Of a DNA stretch of 64,000 nt, positions 1 to 9,845 are shown in pieces. Below the pieces are notes generated by a model. It was not told the DNA's origin. It ran no database searches and was given only the letters and a program-made list of their open reading frames with translations. Every line of letters begins with the position of its first letter. The first letter of the stretch is position 1. Source of the stretch: Lamellibrachia satsuma (lineage: Eukaryota > Annelida > Polychaeta > Sabellida > Siboglinidae); assembly GCA_033239005.1 (NCBI GenBank), contig BSQZ01000009.1, forward strand, positions 2,504,252 to 2,568,251. The letters run 5' to 3'. Position numbers and translations under genes: made by a program.

Positions 1-731
1 TTGTCTGCAATTATACATGCGTGCTCTAGTACTGATTGTGGATTGTACGGATAAATACCACACGCCCAAAGCCTGCAGCCCCTGTCACCACAGTGGCATC
101 GAGCACCCATGCTGAGTGGTGGCAGATATTGCGTTGTGTGACTTGGGAGGCACAGAAGCACAATGTCATTTGCATGTGCATAGTCAAGCACAACTACATC
201 AGAGCAATGACAGCAATGACAGCAATGACAGCAATGACAGCAATGACAGCTATGACAGCTATGACAGCTATGGCCATCCAGAATGAGGAGGTCTCTCCTC
301 CAACCCATGAACAGATCCACATTAACGTATGCAGACTTTTCTCCCATTATGACTGGAGGCATTCCACGTTCCAACTCACCCCGCTTCCTTTTCCATTTGA
401 AGACGCAATATAGTGGAAGAAACTTCCCTTCTGCATTACAACACACAATGACACTGATTGTTTCTCCTTTTTCAGCTGATGTTACGTGGTGGACGTCTCT
501 TGCATCTTTGGCGATAATCTTTTGTGGAGCATTGTTTAGCTGCAGGCCACTTTCATCTGTGTTAGATATTTTTGCAGGGTGATTCACAATGTCAGTCTCT
601 TGGTACACAGTCTGAAGCAATTTGAAGTAATCATTAACCTCCTTTTGGCACATCCCCGTGCCACGCGCAGTTGAAATACCTTCAGCCTTGCAGGCGGCAC
701 GGTTACTTTTTTGTTGATAGTTTCTGGGCAT
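1..731 (-). CDS. Pogo-like DDE transposase relic, open to window edge
   Basis: Reading the minus strand from an ATG at 731-729 gives about 243 codons with no stop before base 1, so the frame continues outside the window. It begins MPRNYQQKSN, the usual start of pogo/Tigger-like transposases. The DNA-binding domain expected next is missing, and the frame goes straight to GMCQKEVNDYF. The first catalytic Asp is in ISNTDESGLQL (about 555-575), followed by a VHHVTSAEKGET block, and the second Asp is in LLILDGHSCHS (about 270-300). A 9-bp array then inserts in-frame CHS/CHC tripeptides before VVVLDYAHANDIVLLCLPSH. The third Asp site reads YLPPLSMG, where the family has QPLD, so it is lost. The protein then jumps to ACGIYPYNPQ near its C-terminus. 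An intron-acceptor-like TTAATTGCAG precedes the ATG. Family assignment comes from remembered motifs; I infer it is inactive. Confidence 0.8.
   Translation of the reverse strand, partial: MPRNYQQKSNRAACKAEGISTARGTGMCQKEVNDYFKLLQTVYQETDIVNHPAKISNTDESGLQLNNAPQKIIAKDARDVHHVTSAEKGETISVIVCCNAEGKFLPLYCVFKWKRKRGELERGMPPVIMGEKSAYVNVDLFMGWRRDLLILDGHSCHSCHSCHCCHCCHCCHCCHCSDVVVLDYAHANDIVLLCLPSHTTQYLPPLSMGARCHCGDRGCRLWACGIYPYNPQSVLEHACIIAD
205..273. repeat. 9-bp minisatellite inside transposase core
   Basis: About seven to eight copies of ATGACAGCA/ATGACAGCT. On the minus strand they encode repeated Cys-His-Ser or Cys-His-Cys, continuing directly from DGHSCHS of the pogo-like transposase. Because the unit is 9 bp, the frame is kept. 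On the plus strand it makes a spurious Met-Thr-Ala run. Confidence 0.9.
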
Positions 732-1060
732 TTCCTGCAATTAACGAAACACCAATTCAATATATATTTCTTTTACCAGAACTGCTGCAGAAACGCTACT
801 CTGGTACAATAATTTTAAAGACTACATTACCAGCACCCTATGAAAAAAACCGCTACAATGCTTTCAATATTTTAGTAGCATTATTAAAACTATGCATGCA
901 GTATGTATAACTGGTATATACTATAAAAATACCGCTACAATAAAAGACGTGGAGCAAATTATAAAATGCTGTCAAACGTTGCCAAACTAGCATTACATCA
1001 TATCATCCAATAAAATATATCCCATGTAAAAAGTTTGGTTTACGTTCCGACAGTTCAGTC
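732..1060. other. AT-rich spacer, no feature recognised
   Basis: AT-rich sequence between the left-edge transposase and the MULE. It contains a repeated ACCGCTACAATA-like phrase (about 850-945). I see no gene here. Confidence 0.5.
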
Positions 1061-2682
1061 TCAGGGATGATTATGTTTTAACCGTTGGTCCGTGCAGTCG
1101 TGAACAGGCTCGCAAAAGTTGCAGATCAGAGCGGTCGCCATTCTCTCGTATTCATCCCAGCATGCAAAGATCTTACGTTGGAGATTCGCGAATGTTTTTT
1201 TCTGATGGTGCTGCAACTTTCCCTCCGACACGAGATGCACTTGTATCGGGATCACGCCGTATTCATCGTGCAGCAGCAACACCAACATGTATAAATTCAT
1301 CTGGGCACGACCCCTGGCGTTTAATCGATTGTGCCAACCCTCGACGTCGTTGTTTGTGTGCACGGACTGGTAGTAGACACTCCAAGCAGCTGGTGGCCAG
1401 ATGTCGCTCATGATCCACATACGGTTAATATATTGCAGAAGTGGTGTCAATGCGTCTGTGGTGGCTTCTCGTTGTAATCGTCGGAAGATGGGGGCGATGT
1501 GTTGTGCTGGGATGAAGCAGAGTGCCATAAGCTTGCGGAGATACTTGAAGGTGCCGTCGTCTGTGGTGTATGCTGCTTGGAGGCCGCACTCTTGTATATG
1601 TCGGCATGTGGCCTGTGTGAAGTGGCTTCAGTTCCACATCTGGGAAGACGATGCGTGCTTTGCTCCACGTGGCATCTTCAAAATCAAGCACTATGCGCTC
1701 GACCTGGCGACGGGGAAGCATGGTACACAGTTGATGAAAGACAGCTATGTCGTCGGTCTTTCTACGTCGAGACATCATGCACATTACCAGTGGCAATTGT
1801 TTTGTGCAGCCTTCGTGCCGAACAAAAGCGTTAACCGTAAACAACTGGTAGAATGGCTGTCGCATGACGTGGAACGTGGTGTACCAAATCTTGGCATTTG
1901 ACATCAGATTGAGCTGCATGTCGGAGGCAAAGAGAGAGTCTTCAATGCAAATGTCCCGGCGAAGAAAGTTGTCGGGAATATGGTCCATATTTAGTTGGAA
2001 ATCTAGGTCCTGAGGGTGCTGTGGACGATTCCTACGACGGTGGTAGTTGGCGTTGGCCGCCAATTGGGTGATGCTGGGCAGGGCACGGTTCATTGTCTGG
2101 AACGAATTCGGCGATCATTCCGCCAACAATCTCCCCAGCTGACTTGAATGGATGTGCGTTAGCTTTGCTCTTGCATTCGTGCGTAATCGATACGACAAGG
2201 GCAGCACCGATATTCGGTTGGTGGATGTGTTCCCTGGGGCCAGGCAAGAACACACCCTCTTCCTGGCGAACATTCGCTGGACAGTTCACAGTCTTGGACC
2301 TCAGGGAACACTGCCAGGTGGTGCAGTGTCCGTTGCGTCACTTTACGGTGTATGAGTAGCCAACGGAGTCAAATAACCCTCTAATTGAAGTTTCTTTAAC
2401 GATCTTATACATGTCAACGTGTGCCAAGGCAGTTACATCCTGTGGGTCAGGGTCAGTGATTGACAACTCATACAGATCACCGGGTCTCAGTGGTGCAGGA
2501 TAATTGTCGTCCATTGGTATGGACGCGGCGGAACGATCCCCTGGTGGTGGAGAGGCGAATGGCATGGTGTACGTAACGTTGAATGGCTGAGTTGGTGACC
2601 TGGGCAGAGTTAACAGACAGAAATCAAGCATCAAGCCAATTACAAGGGCCTCCAAATATTTGTACTGCACACAAATCGTCAA
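1061..2682 (-). pseudogene. MULE-type transposase with FLYWCH finger, broken
   Basis: This is a Mutator-like DDE transposase that would cut and paste its own element. Reading down the minus strand, 2682-2338 carries a Pro-rich leader and the start of a FLYWCH finger (GYSYTVK). An in-frame TGA at 2338-2340 follows. The same frame then resumes with RNGHCTTWQCSLRSKTVNC and ends at 2032, giving the W-x-C and later His-x-His (REHIHQ) of a FLYWCH zinc finger. A shift near 2093 opens the core, with NLMSNAKIWYTTFHVMRQPF, QLFTVNAFVRHEGCTKQLP, MSRRRKTDD and VERIVLDFEDATWSKA. Another shift near 1530 opens the C-terminal part, with MALCFIPAQHIAPIF, WPPAAWSVY and the SVHTNNDVEGWHNRLN signature, stopping at 1061. 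The usual Asp in the WY.DGTF motif is missing here (WYTTF). At least one stop and two frameshifts make it a pseudogene. Terminal inverted repeats were not found. Confidence 0.85.
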
Positions 2683-2689
2683 GACAAAT

Positions 2690-3400
2690 CACATGAAAGG
2701 ATCTGCTCAATGAAACCATGCAAGAGCACCAAGCCGATTACTAGGGTTTAATGTCTCTACCGACTCTACACATTCTTACCACACACACACAAATAGTAAA
2801 CTATATGCAGTAACTATATTTTGTTTTTTCATAGTTCAAACTGGTTTTGATTCTAATGCAATTTGAAATGCCTATAAAATAAGTTTGAGTTAATTTACTA
2901 GAAGCAGAACGTAATGTCGTGTGACCCAATATGGCTGACAAAATCCAATATAGCCGCCAACTTAACAAATCTGTTGTACTTGATTTGATATTTCCATATA
3001 GAATATGGAAATATAATATCATGATTATTTCATGTTGACATACTACATTATAAGTAGTAAAGTAAAAAAAAATATTTACAGAATTATGAGGCGTTATTTA
3101 CAACTCCCTCGATTACCGTAATTATACAAGATAAGCAAATTTGCAATAGTTGATCACTGGAAATACCCCAAAAGCCAAATTACAGTACAACATGTTTGTC
3201 CACTGTAGTGTAGGAAACTATTACTAATGCATTGATGAACAAAAACATAAGTTTGATCAAATTAAATAAACTAATTGTTTATTATGTCGACATTTGTCAA
3301 TAGAACGATATTTTCACAGAACAGTGTTCATGTGAAATCCATGTCATGTGAAATCCACTACTGGCACTGGTGATTATAAGCACACACTACTGGCACTGGT
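2690..3400. other. AT-rich spacer, no gene seen
   Basis: AT-rich sequence with short homopolymers and a short CA run near 2780. The phrase CATGTGAAATCC occurs twice near 3330-3358, and CACTACTGGCACTGGTG twice near 3355-3403. No coding signature was recognised on either strand. Confidence 0.5.
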
Positions 3401-3403
3401 GGT

Positions 3404-3850
3404 TAGCAGCACAGTCCCAGTGAAGACCCATTCCATATGTGGCACAGATTGTGCAAGATCGGTGTCGAGCCACTGGACTGGCTTGTCACCACGAGGCAGA
3501 TTCTCCTGGTAGATGATGTAGGCGTTGAGCAGCACCTGACCGATGATGTTCACGAAGACCTTCTTTCACATCTTCAATGATTTCCTCTCATCTAGATAGC
3601 AGTAAAGCATCTGAAAGGTGAATGCCTCCCATGGACTTGTGGTAGTACAACACCACAGCAGGCTTCCTCTTCTGTCAGTGGCGGCTGGTCGTGACATCTT
3701 CCATGTTGCACACCTGGTTAGTCGAGTAGAGGTACACCGGTTTCTTCTGTGATGCCTTCTTCCTCCAACACACAACCAGCTGAAAAGGTTATCCCAATAA
3801 TCAACTTGCCCCATCAGGAGACCACTTTGCATGTTCCATTGTGTCATTTG
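3404..3850 (-). pseudogene. piggyBac-like transposase C-terminal remnant
   Basis: Minus-strand reading in mixed frames gives VYLYSTNQVCNMEDV, then a stop, then KRKPAVVLYYHKSMGGIHLSDALL. A frameshift leads to YLDERKSLKM, a stop where the family has Trp, and KKVFVNIIGQVLLNAYIIYQ followed by NLPRGDKPVQWL. The Y.K.MGG..D block followed by KSLKWWKK.F...L..A.I is the conserved end of the piggyBac catalytic core. I see at least two stops and one frameshift, so it is dead. The N-terminal part is not recognisable at the adjacent 3850-4260 sequence, and no TTAA-flanked ends were located. Confidence 0.7.
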
Positions 3851-4217
3851 TCATGTGTCATTGACTGTTTCCATGACAGATTTCACAATCATCGGCTGTA
3901 TCGCAAGAACTATCTGTGCCATGATATCACCGATTCCCATTGGCGTCGATGCCATCGTTCGGTCAGTGTTTGGGTTAGTTGCACGTTTCAGGTCAATTGC
4001 ACATTCAGTCTGGCGTGACCATGGACCAGTGTGTTGCAGTTGACTGGCAATTACCGATCAGGTGTTCCCAATGTTTCACACAGCTCACCTGTGTTGTGAC
4101 TGCAGTGTAATCCAACAGCAAAAACAAAGTCAACATTCCATTCAATCCAAAGCACAAAAATATCTCAAGCAACGGTCCGCTGCCACTGCATATGTTTACG
4201 ATGTGTCTGGTCGGTCT

Positions 4218-4400
4218 CACATGCAATGTATGAATAATATAATAAGTTGATCCAGAGGCACATCAATCTTTGCCGTGTGTTCCAGTACACTTTGGATGAC
4301 TGGGGCAACATTCTCTGATGATATGTCACAGCTCAGAAGATCGATAACACACTCGCTGATGCGTGGAAGAAACTTCCATTCGTCTTGACATGCGAGGCCT
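4218..4400 (-). pseudogene. Coding-like fragment of unknown family
   Basis: One minus-strand frame reads coherently for about 55 residues, including DEWKFLPRISECVIDLL, SSENVAPVIQSVLEHTAK and IDVPLDQLIILFIHC, then hits a stop. The composition is protein-like with helical periodicity. I have a weak impression of a repetitive protein family seen in invertebrate genomes but cannot name it. It may be part of a TE-encoded protein adjoining the piggyBac-like relic. Confidence 0.35.
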
Positions 4401-4419
4401 GTACAAAATGGTGGTGAAA

Positions 4420-7065
4420 GATTAAAATCTACTGATTAGCTGCCAAGTTTCAGATCTGTCCAATGAAAATTGGCATTGAGAAATGAGTTGAAAGAGAGAC
4501 ACGGCGGTGCCGTATGTGCACTGGACAGCAAACATGCGCTCTGCGCGAATTAACTTCACATTTTGCAGTTATTTGTTAATTAATCTGAATAAAATACACA
4601 CGCATGCACGCACACATGCGCGCACATACACACACACGTACTCTTCAATGCTTTATTGACAACTTTCATTCAAATTCTGATATATTTATTCAAAATCAGC
4701 AGCTCATTCATTTCAACACTTTTCGCTTGCGGTAAGCGATTTTGTGGCATAGCTAATAAAAAGACGAACATACCCCATCATATTACACTTCTGATCAAGA
4801 GAAGTTGAGGAGAAAGGTGCAGTTCACCTGTTGAAATGGGTTTGGGTTCATGTTACAGAACTGAACATGTTCATAGTTTACAGAGTCGGATCTGTAGCCT
4901 TCTACTTGCCATGGATCGTGTTTCCAACTACGGAATTACGTCATCAATTCAGGTTCTCTGACTTGACTGTTTTGATGCATGTGGGTAAATACCCTTCTCA
5001 ACATTTGTGTCTTCTGTTCCCCGTGGATCGTGTTTCATTTAACTAATGTGTTTCAGCACATTGTTTTGCTGTCAAATTGGTTTATCGCTACAGCTCAGTA
5101 TAGTATGCACTTTCTCATACTCTGTCAAAGACTTGGAATATGTCATTCTACACATTGGTCTAACAAGAAGAACTTTGGATACTGCACATGTTGCTAGAAT
5201 CGATGACTTGGCTGTTTTGTCTCTCATCTCTTGTGTCTTCTAGTTGCCTTGGATCTTGTTTCACATATAATTGACCAACAGATTTCGTTAGAACTAAGAG
5301 GTTTCGTTAGAGAAGTTGTATCTTACTGTCAATAGGATGACACTGATGTTGCTTGGGATACTTGAACGGTTGTAGCTCACTCAGTAAAGATGCAAGCTTG
5401 CATTGATTACAACTGCTGCAATGTTGAATTTGTAAGAATCTGTTTCAAAACCTGTCTGTCTGAAGTGGATCTGGACCTCTGGAGTGTCAAATGTCTTTTT
5501 CCTTGCTGTTTGCCAACCCTTGTGGTAATGTCAGCGCTACAATCTGTAGTACACAATTTTGTCTGTCAGTTTCTCTTCGAAGACAACCATTCACTTGTCT
5601 TGTGAGAGCACCAAAGGAACGCTTCATTGTTAAGTAGGGTCGTATTTGACCATGCTTTCGTCAAATGATCAGTAGTGCTAAAGATGAATTCTGGCAGTTT
5701 GTGCATCGGCACAGATTTTGTGACCATCCTTATTTGTTTTGTCGCATCAAAGTGCAACCCTTTGGACACTGATCATGCACCATCTTTGCTATCAAATTAT
5801 TCCACGCTAAGCACAGAACCTCAGACAACTGCACCGCCAACACATCATCACAGCAGACTGTCGAGTACAGCAATTGTCTCAGTGAAGTCTTCTAAGAAGG
5901 GATTCTCATTGTTGCATCAAGTGGTTCATCACATGTTATTGTTGCAGTGGGAAGCCGAAATGTTTTCTACAAAAGTTTATCCTTCTTCCTACTTGAAACA
6001 TTCATAACGGCAGCTAGCATGTCATGCACATTTGACCAAAATGCAATGTACGTTTAATCTGGCACATGTTTGCCTCAGATGTTTGTTGCACCCACCTGTG
6101 TGTATGTCTTGTTATTACGTTATGTTCTTCTTGGCAGAGTCTATATACAAACAGTATTAAGCTATGTGTGATAACACAATGTGGTAGCAAGCCATTCTCC
6201 AACAGATATATAGTTTAGCCAATTACTCTGAATACTCACATTGTTTAGGTCGGAACAAATTATTTCTCCTGTATGTATGATTATGTAGTAGGTCATGCTC
6301 TCTGACTAACCAGACACGCTAGCAGTTTCTAACACTGATTGCTGGTGTGCAATGTACCATAGAAATACCTTACATTTCTTGGTTGCCTCAATAGGCTAGT
6401 GACCTCCAGAACTTGTTTGTAGGTGTGGATGTAGCACCCTGTCAATCTGAAATACCCCTGAAATAATGTCTAAATAATGTCTGTCTTTGTTATTGTAGGC
6501 AGCAATGATATCCTTGGTAAACCCACTTACATGATCTCTCTTTAGAACCAAAGCTAATGCACACCAGATGAGGTTATCAGTGTTTGGTTCATGTAATTTC
6601 TAGCAACAAAACATTCTCAGCTGCTGCCATCTTGAAACTGTCTGCGATCACGATCAAGTTTATTCAAATGTTTTACTCAAGTAGACTGTGCACACATGGC
6701 TTACTCAGGTCATTCGCATACTACTTTCAGACAGTCCAACACAGCATACATGTTGTGAATCTAATACAAGAAAAAAGACCGACTACAGTAATCACTACAG
6801 ATCAAGGTGCTTCATCAGCTTTTCCTCTCACACGAGACGCGCTTGTTTTTTGAGAAAGCTTTCCACTACGTCTGGCTGTTTTGAGTTCTTGTTTCAACTG
6901 TTCTCACTTAGCAATACTGTTTCTGACATTAGCTGGAAAGACTTCAATCTATCAATGCAGGCCTTGTAATTTTCTTTACTCTGCCTCATCTTGAGTAAAT
7001 GGATTGTACAGTGTGTATTCAACAACTTCATCTAGTACCAATTGATTTGTTGACAAATAGTGCCA
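4420..7065. other. Mixed intergenic sequence, little recognised
   Basis: A CA/GCA-rich microsatellite lies near 4598-4640. The phrase TGGATCGTGTTTC recurs near 4913 and 5024. Several short open frames exist, but none shows a conserved motif. Around 6830-7030 the minus strand has a Lys-rich coding-like stretch (KENYKACIDRLKSFQLMSE) that may be the 3' part of the neighbouring LINE or an unrelated relic. Confidence 0.4.
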
Positions 7066-7069
7066 CTTC

Positions 7070-8630
7070 ATGAAGCATCTGACGTAGAAAGTCTCTGATT
7101 ATTTGGCGAGAGTGATGTTCTTTCCCTTCCTGAAGTCAATGATGATCTCTTTGGTTTTGTTTTTGTTTATGTTCGTTACTCCAGTTTTTCAGAGAGATGT
7201 TGAATAGAACACTTATGATGCAGCAGAGTTCATTTGCACAAAGTTTGAGAAGTCTTGAAGAAATTCTGTCTGGGCCAGCATCTTTATTAGTATTCAGGTG
7301 CTTCAATGAATGGCTGACATCTGTCTCTGAGACGGATATCACACCACTTTTTCCAGGCTTTGTGATATTGGTGTGAGTAGTCATGTTCATGCTGTACTCG
7401 AAGCTGTTGATGTTCAGCTTGTTGGATTGGTCTTGTGCATTCTCCTGGCTGGCTGAGGCTGATTTGTTTCTTTGGATGGTTTGCATGCATGCATTTCATG
7501 TGGAATTTGTCTCAGAGTCTTTCACTATCTTGTTTCTCTGTTCTTTGCATTTTGTGACGAGATGGTTCACTTGTTTTTGCTTTTCTTTCAACTGGACAGG
7601 GTCATTTGACTTCAAGGCTTCATGTTTTTCTTTCAGCATTTGTATCAATTCTTGGGTTTCTGATTTGGGTAAATTTTTATCTGCTTGGTTGGGATGCACA
7701 TAAGGTGATGTAGCTGGATACAACATCTATGAGTGCACACAAGGGTTGGTCTTCCTCCTTGAAAACATCCCAGTTGGCGCATGCGAAGCAACCCTGGAGG
7801 GAAGCTGTTGACTCCTCATCCCAGAGTTTGGTCTGAACTACTGTAGGTTTGAGTCGCTTCAGTTTCTGCCTGTAGGTGGGAAGGCAGAGAATGGCGAGAT
7901 GGTCGGAGGCACCGAGGAGAGGTAACTGTGGACACTTAAAAGCGTTGTTTTTGTCGCAGTATACAAGATTGAGTGTGTTAGCAGATCTGGTGGCACAATT
8001 CGCAAATTGTTTGTAACGTTGTAGGACTTTCTTCAGCCTACAGTGATTAAAGTCACCAGCTATGATGATGGCACTATCTGGCTTCATGTTTTCGGTGGAG
8101 TGGACGTGGTTTGATACCTCAGCTGCCGCTCTGTCCATGTTTTCACTCAGAGGAATGTAGATGATTTATAGAACAACACAGCTGATTTATCTTGGGAGAT
8201 ATGGGGTCTACATTGTATTGTTCTTTGATAGTGATTTGAGAACACCACCTAGAGTTTACATACACGCACACACCTCTGATAGTTTCCCTGATTTACTAGA
8301 TCTATCATTGCGATATATGTCAAAACCATCAAGTTTCAGTTGGCACGTTTGGATCCAGCCATGTCTTGGTCACGCATATAATGCAGGCATCTCTGAATTC
8401 TCTAGTGTTGCGAATGTTGCAGCAAAGTTCATCAGTTTTGTTTCTCAGCAAATGACAAATGATGGCAGAGGCGATCTGCAAGGATGTTTACGTAGCCATC
8501 AGACCACTCCGCTTCACTCTCTTCCGTGCTCAGAAGAACTCACGACTGTCACAAGGGCAGTTCAAAATGTTCTTCCTACGAATGTTATGACACAATAGCT
8601 TTGGTGGGCACTTATATAAGATGTCGAGCA
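7070..8630 (-). pseudogene. Rex1/CR1-like LINE: endonuclease plus truncated RT
   Basis: This is a non-LTR retrotransposon in minus orientation. The 5' part reads LRNKTDELCCNIRNTREFRD and CVTKTWLDPNVPTET (about 8340-8450), then LDGFDIYRNDRS, matching the start of an APE-type endonuclease. The endonuclease continues at 8138-7677 with IIIAGDFNHCRLKKVL and LLGASDHLAILCLPTYRQKLK, followed by GCFACANWDVF. A linker at 7726-7496 leads into the reverse-transcriptase start at 7486 with HLNTNKDAGPDRISSRLLK and ISVLFNISLKNW. The reading then jumps to KTKEIIIDFRKGK near 7100-7140, a motif that normally lies about 100 residues further on, beyond the YADD catalytic site. An internal deletion therefore removed the RT palm. 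Several stops and frame changes are present. Function would have been nicking of target DNA and reverse transcription; this copy cannot do either. Confidence 0.8.
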
Positions 8631-9240
8631 GTTCAACCCGTGTGTAGCGGCTTGGCTGCTAGATTCGCTATGACGGCTGCTGAATCACTGAAGCGAATCA
8701 GCTGATGTGGTTTCGACATGACGGCTGTTAAGTCAGCTCAGCCAATATATCAGTCCAGCGATGACACAAGCTGCAATGACAAACGTGAGACGAAGAACAG
8801 TCATAGAAGACATCATTACATACCAAAGATGACTAGAATGCACGTGAAAATTATGAGAACGACATGGAGAGTAATGTTGCATGTCTTACGTGAGAAGCAC
8901 CATCTTTGTTGTATAGTAATGTTATTTAGGTCATTGGTATTTCAGTTGATATCAGTTGTTCTTGCTGATGTGAATCAACTATATTGTACTAGATTGTCTA
9001 CTACTGTCTCAAATTCAACTACACTTTTCGGCCAATGACTGTTTACATTCTTAGTGATCATGACATTGACATATGTTACTCAGTTGGCAGATTTATCCAG
9101 TGGCGAATTAATTGCGCATTCAGGGCTTTTGTCAGGGCAGATGGCTGTATTACCTGTGCATCACTTGCGACCTGCGGTTTTGGGCCACTGCCAGAGAATA
9201 CAGTTGGGAACATATGGGAGAGGGAGAGACACACAATCTC
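8631..9240. other. Spacer, no gene recognised
   Basis: Short related phrases around ATGACGGCTG and AATCAGCTGA occur near 8665-8740. No conserved protein motif on either strand. It grades into the composite satellite at about 9245. Confidence 0.45.
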
Positions 9241-9576
9241 TTATTGAAATACCTGCAAAGATGTCATCTTGGCGACACTCTTACCAAGATCGTTGCTTCA
9301 TCTGCAATAAAATAAATGCCAATCAAACTGACATAGGAACTTCCACTGTTGGGTTTTGCAAAGGGGCATTGGCCACTGCAATTAAAACTCAAAATCCCTG
9401 CTTCATCTGCAGATTTGAATACATTCTAGTAAGGCATACAGAACTTCTACTGTTGGTTTTGTACAGGTTCGTTGGCCACCGCCTGCATGCCATCAGTTCC
9501 AACGTTGCATCTCTGCAAAGAACTTCCACTGTTGGGTTCTCAAAGGGGATTTGTTACTTACTGCATCACTTAAATT

Positions 9577-9845
9577 GTTTAACAGCTACAGACTGCATCT
9601 CATCAGCTGTAGTTTAACAGCTACAGACTGCATCTCATCAGCTGTAGTTTAACAGCTACAGACTGCATCTCATCAGCTGTAGTTTAACAGCTACAGACTG
9701 CATCTCATCAGCTGTAGTTTAACAGCTACAGACTGCATCTCATCAGCTGTAGTTTAACAGCTACAGACTGCATCTCATCAGCTGTAGTTTAACAGCTACA
9801 GACTGCATCTCATCAGCTGTAGTTTAACAGCTACAGACTGCAACC
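9577..9845. repeat. 35-bp tandem array, seven to eight near-identical copies
   Basis: Unit TTTAACAGCTACAGACTGCA plus TCTCATCAGCTGTAG, exactly 35 bp apart. Each junction CTGTAG-TTTAACAG-CTACAG can fold into a 6-bp stem. The copies are almost identical, suggesting recent expansion or homogenisation. Confidence 0.95.

Noticed and set aside
36..582. Plus-strand frames near the left edge
   Set aside because: They lie opposite the minus-strand transposase frame, which has clear family motifs.
1085..1901. Plus-strand frames over the MULE
   Set aside because: Antisense shadows of the minus-strand MULE transposase.
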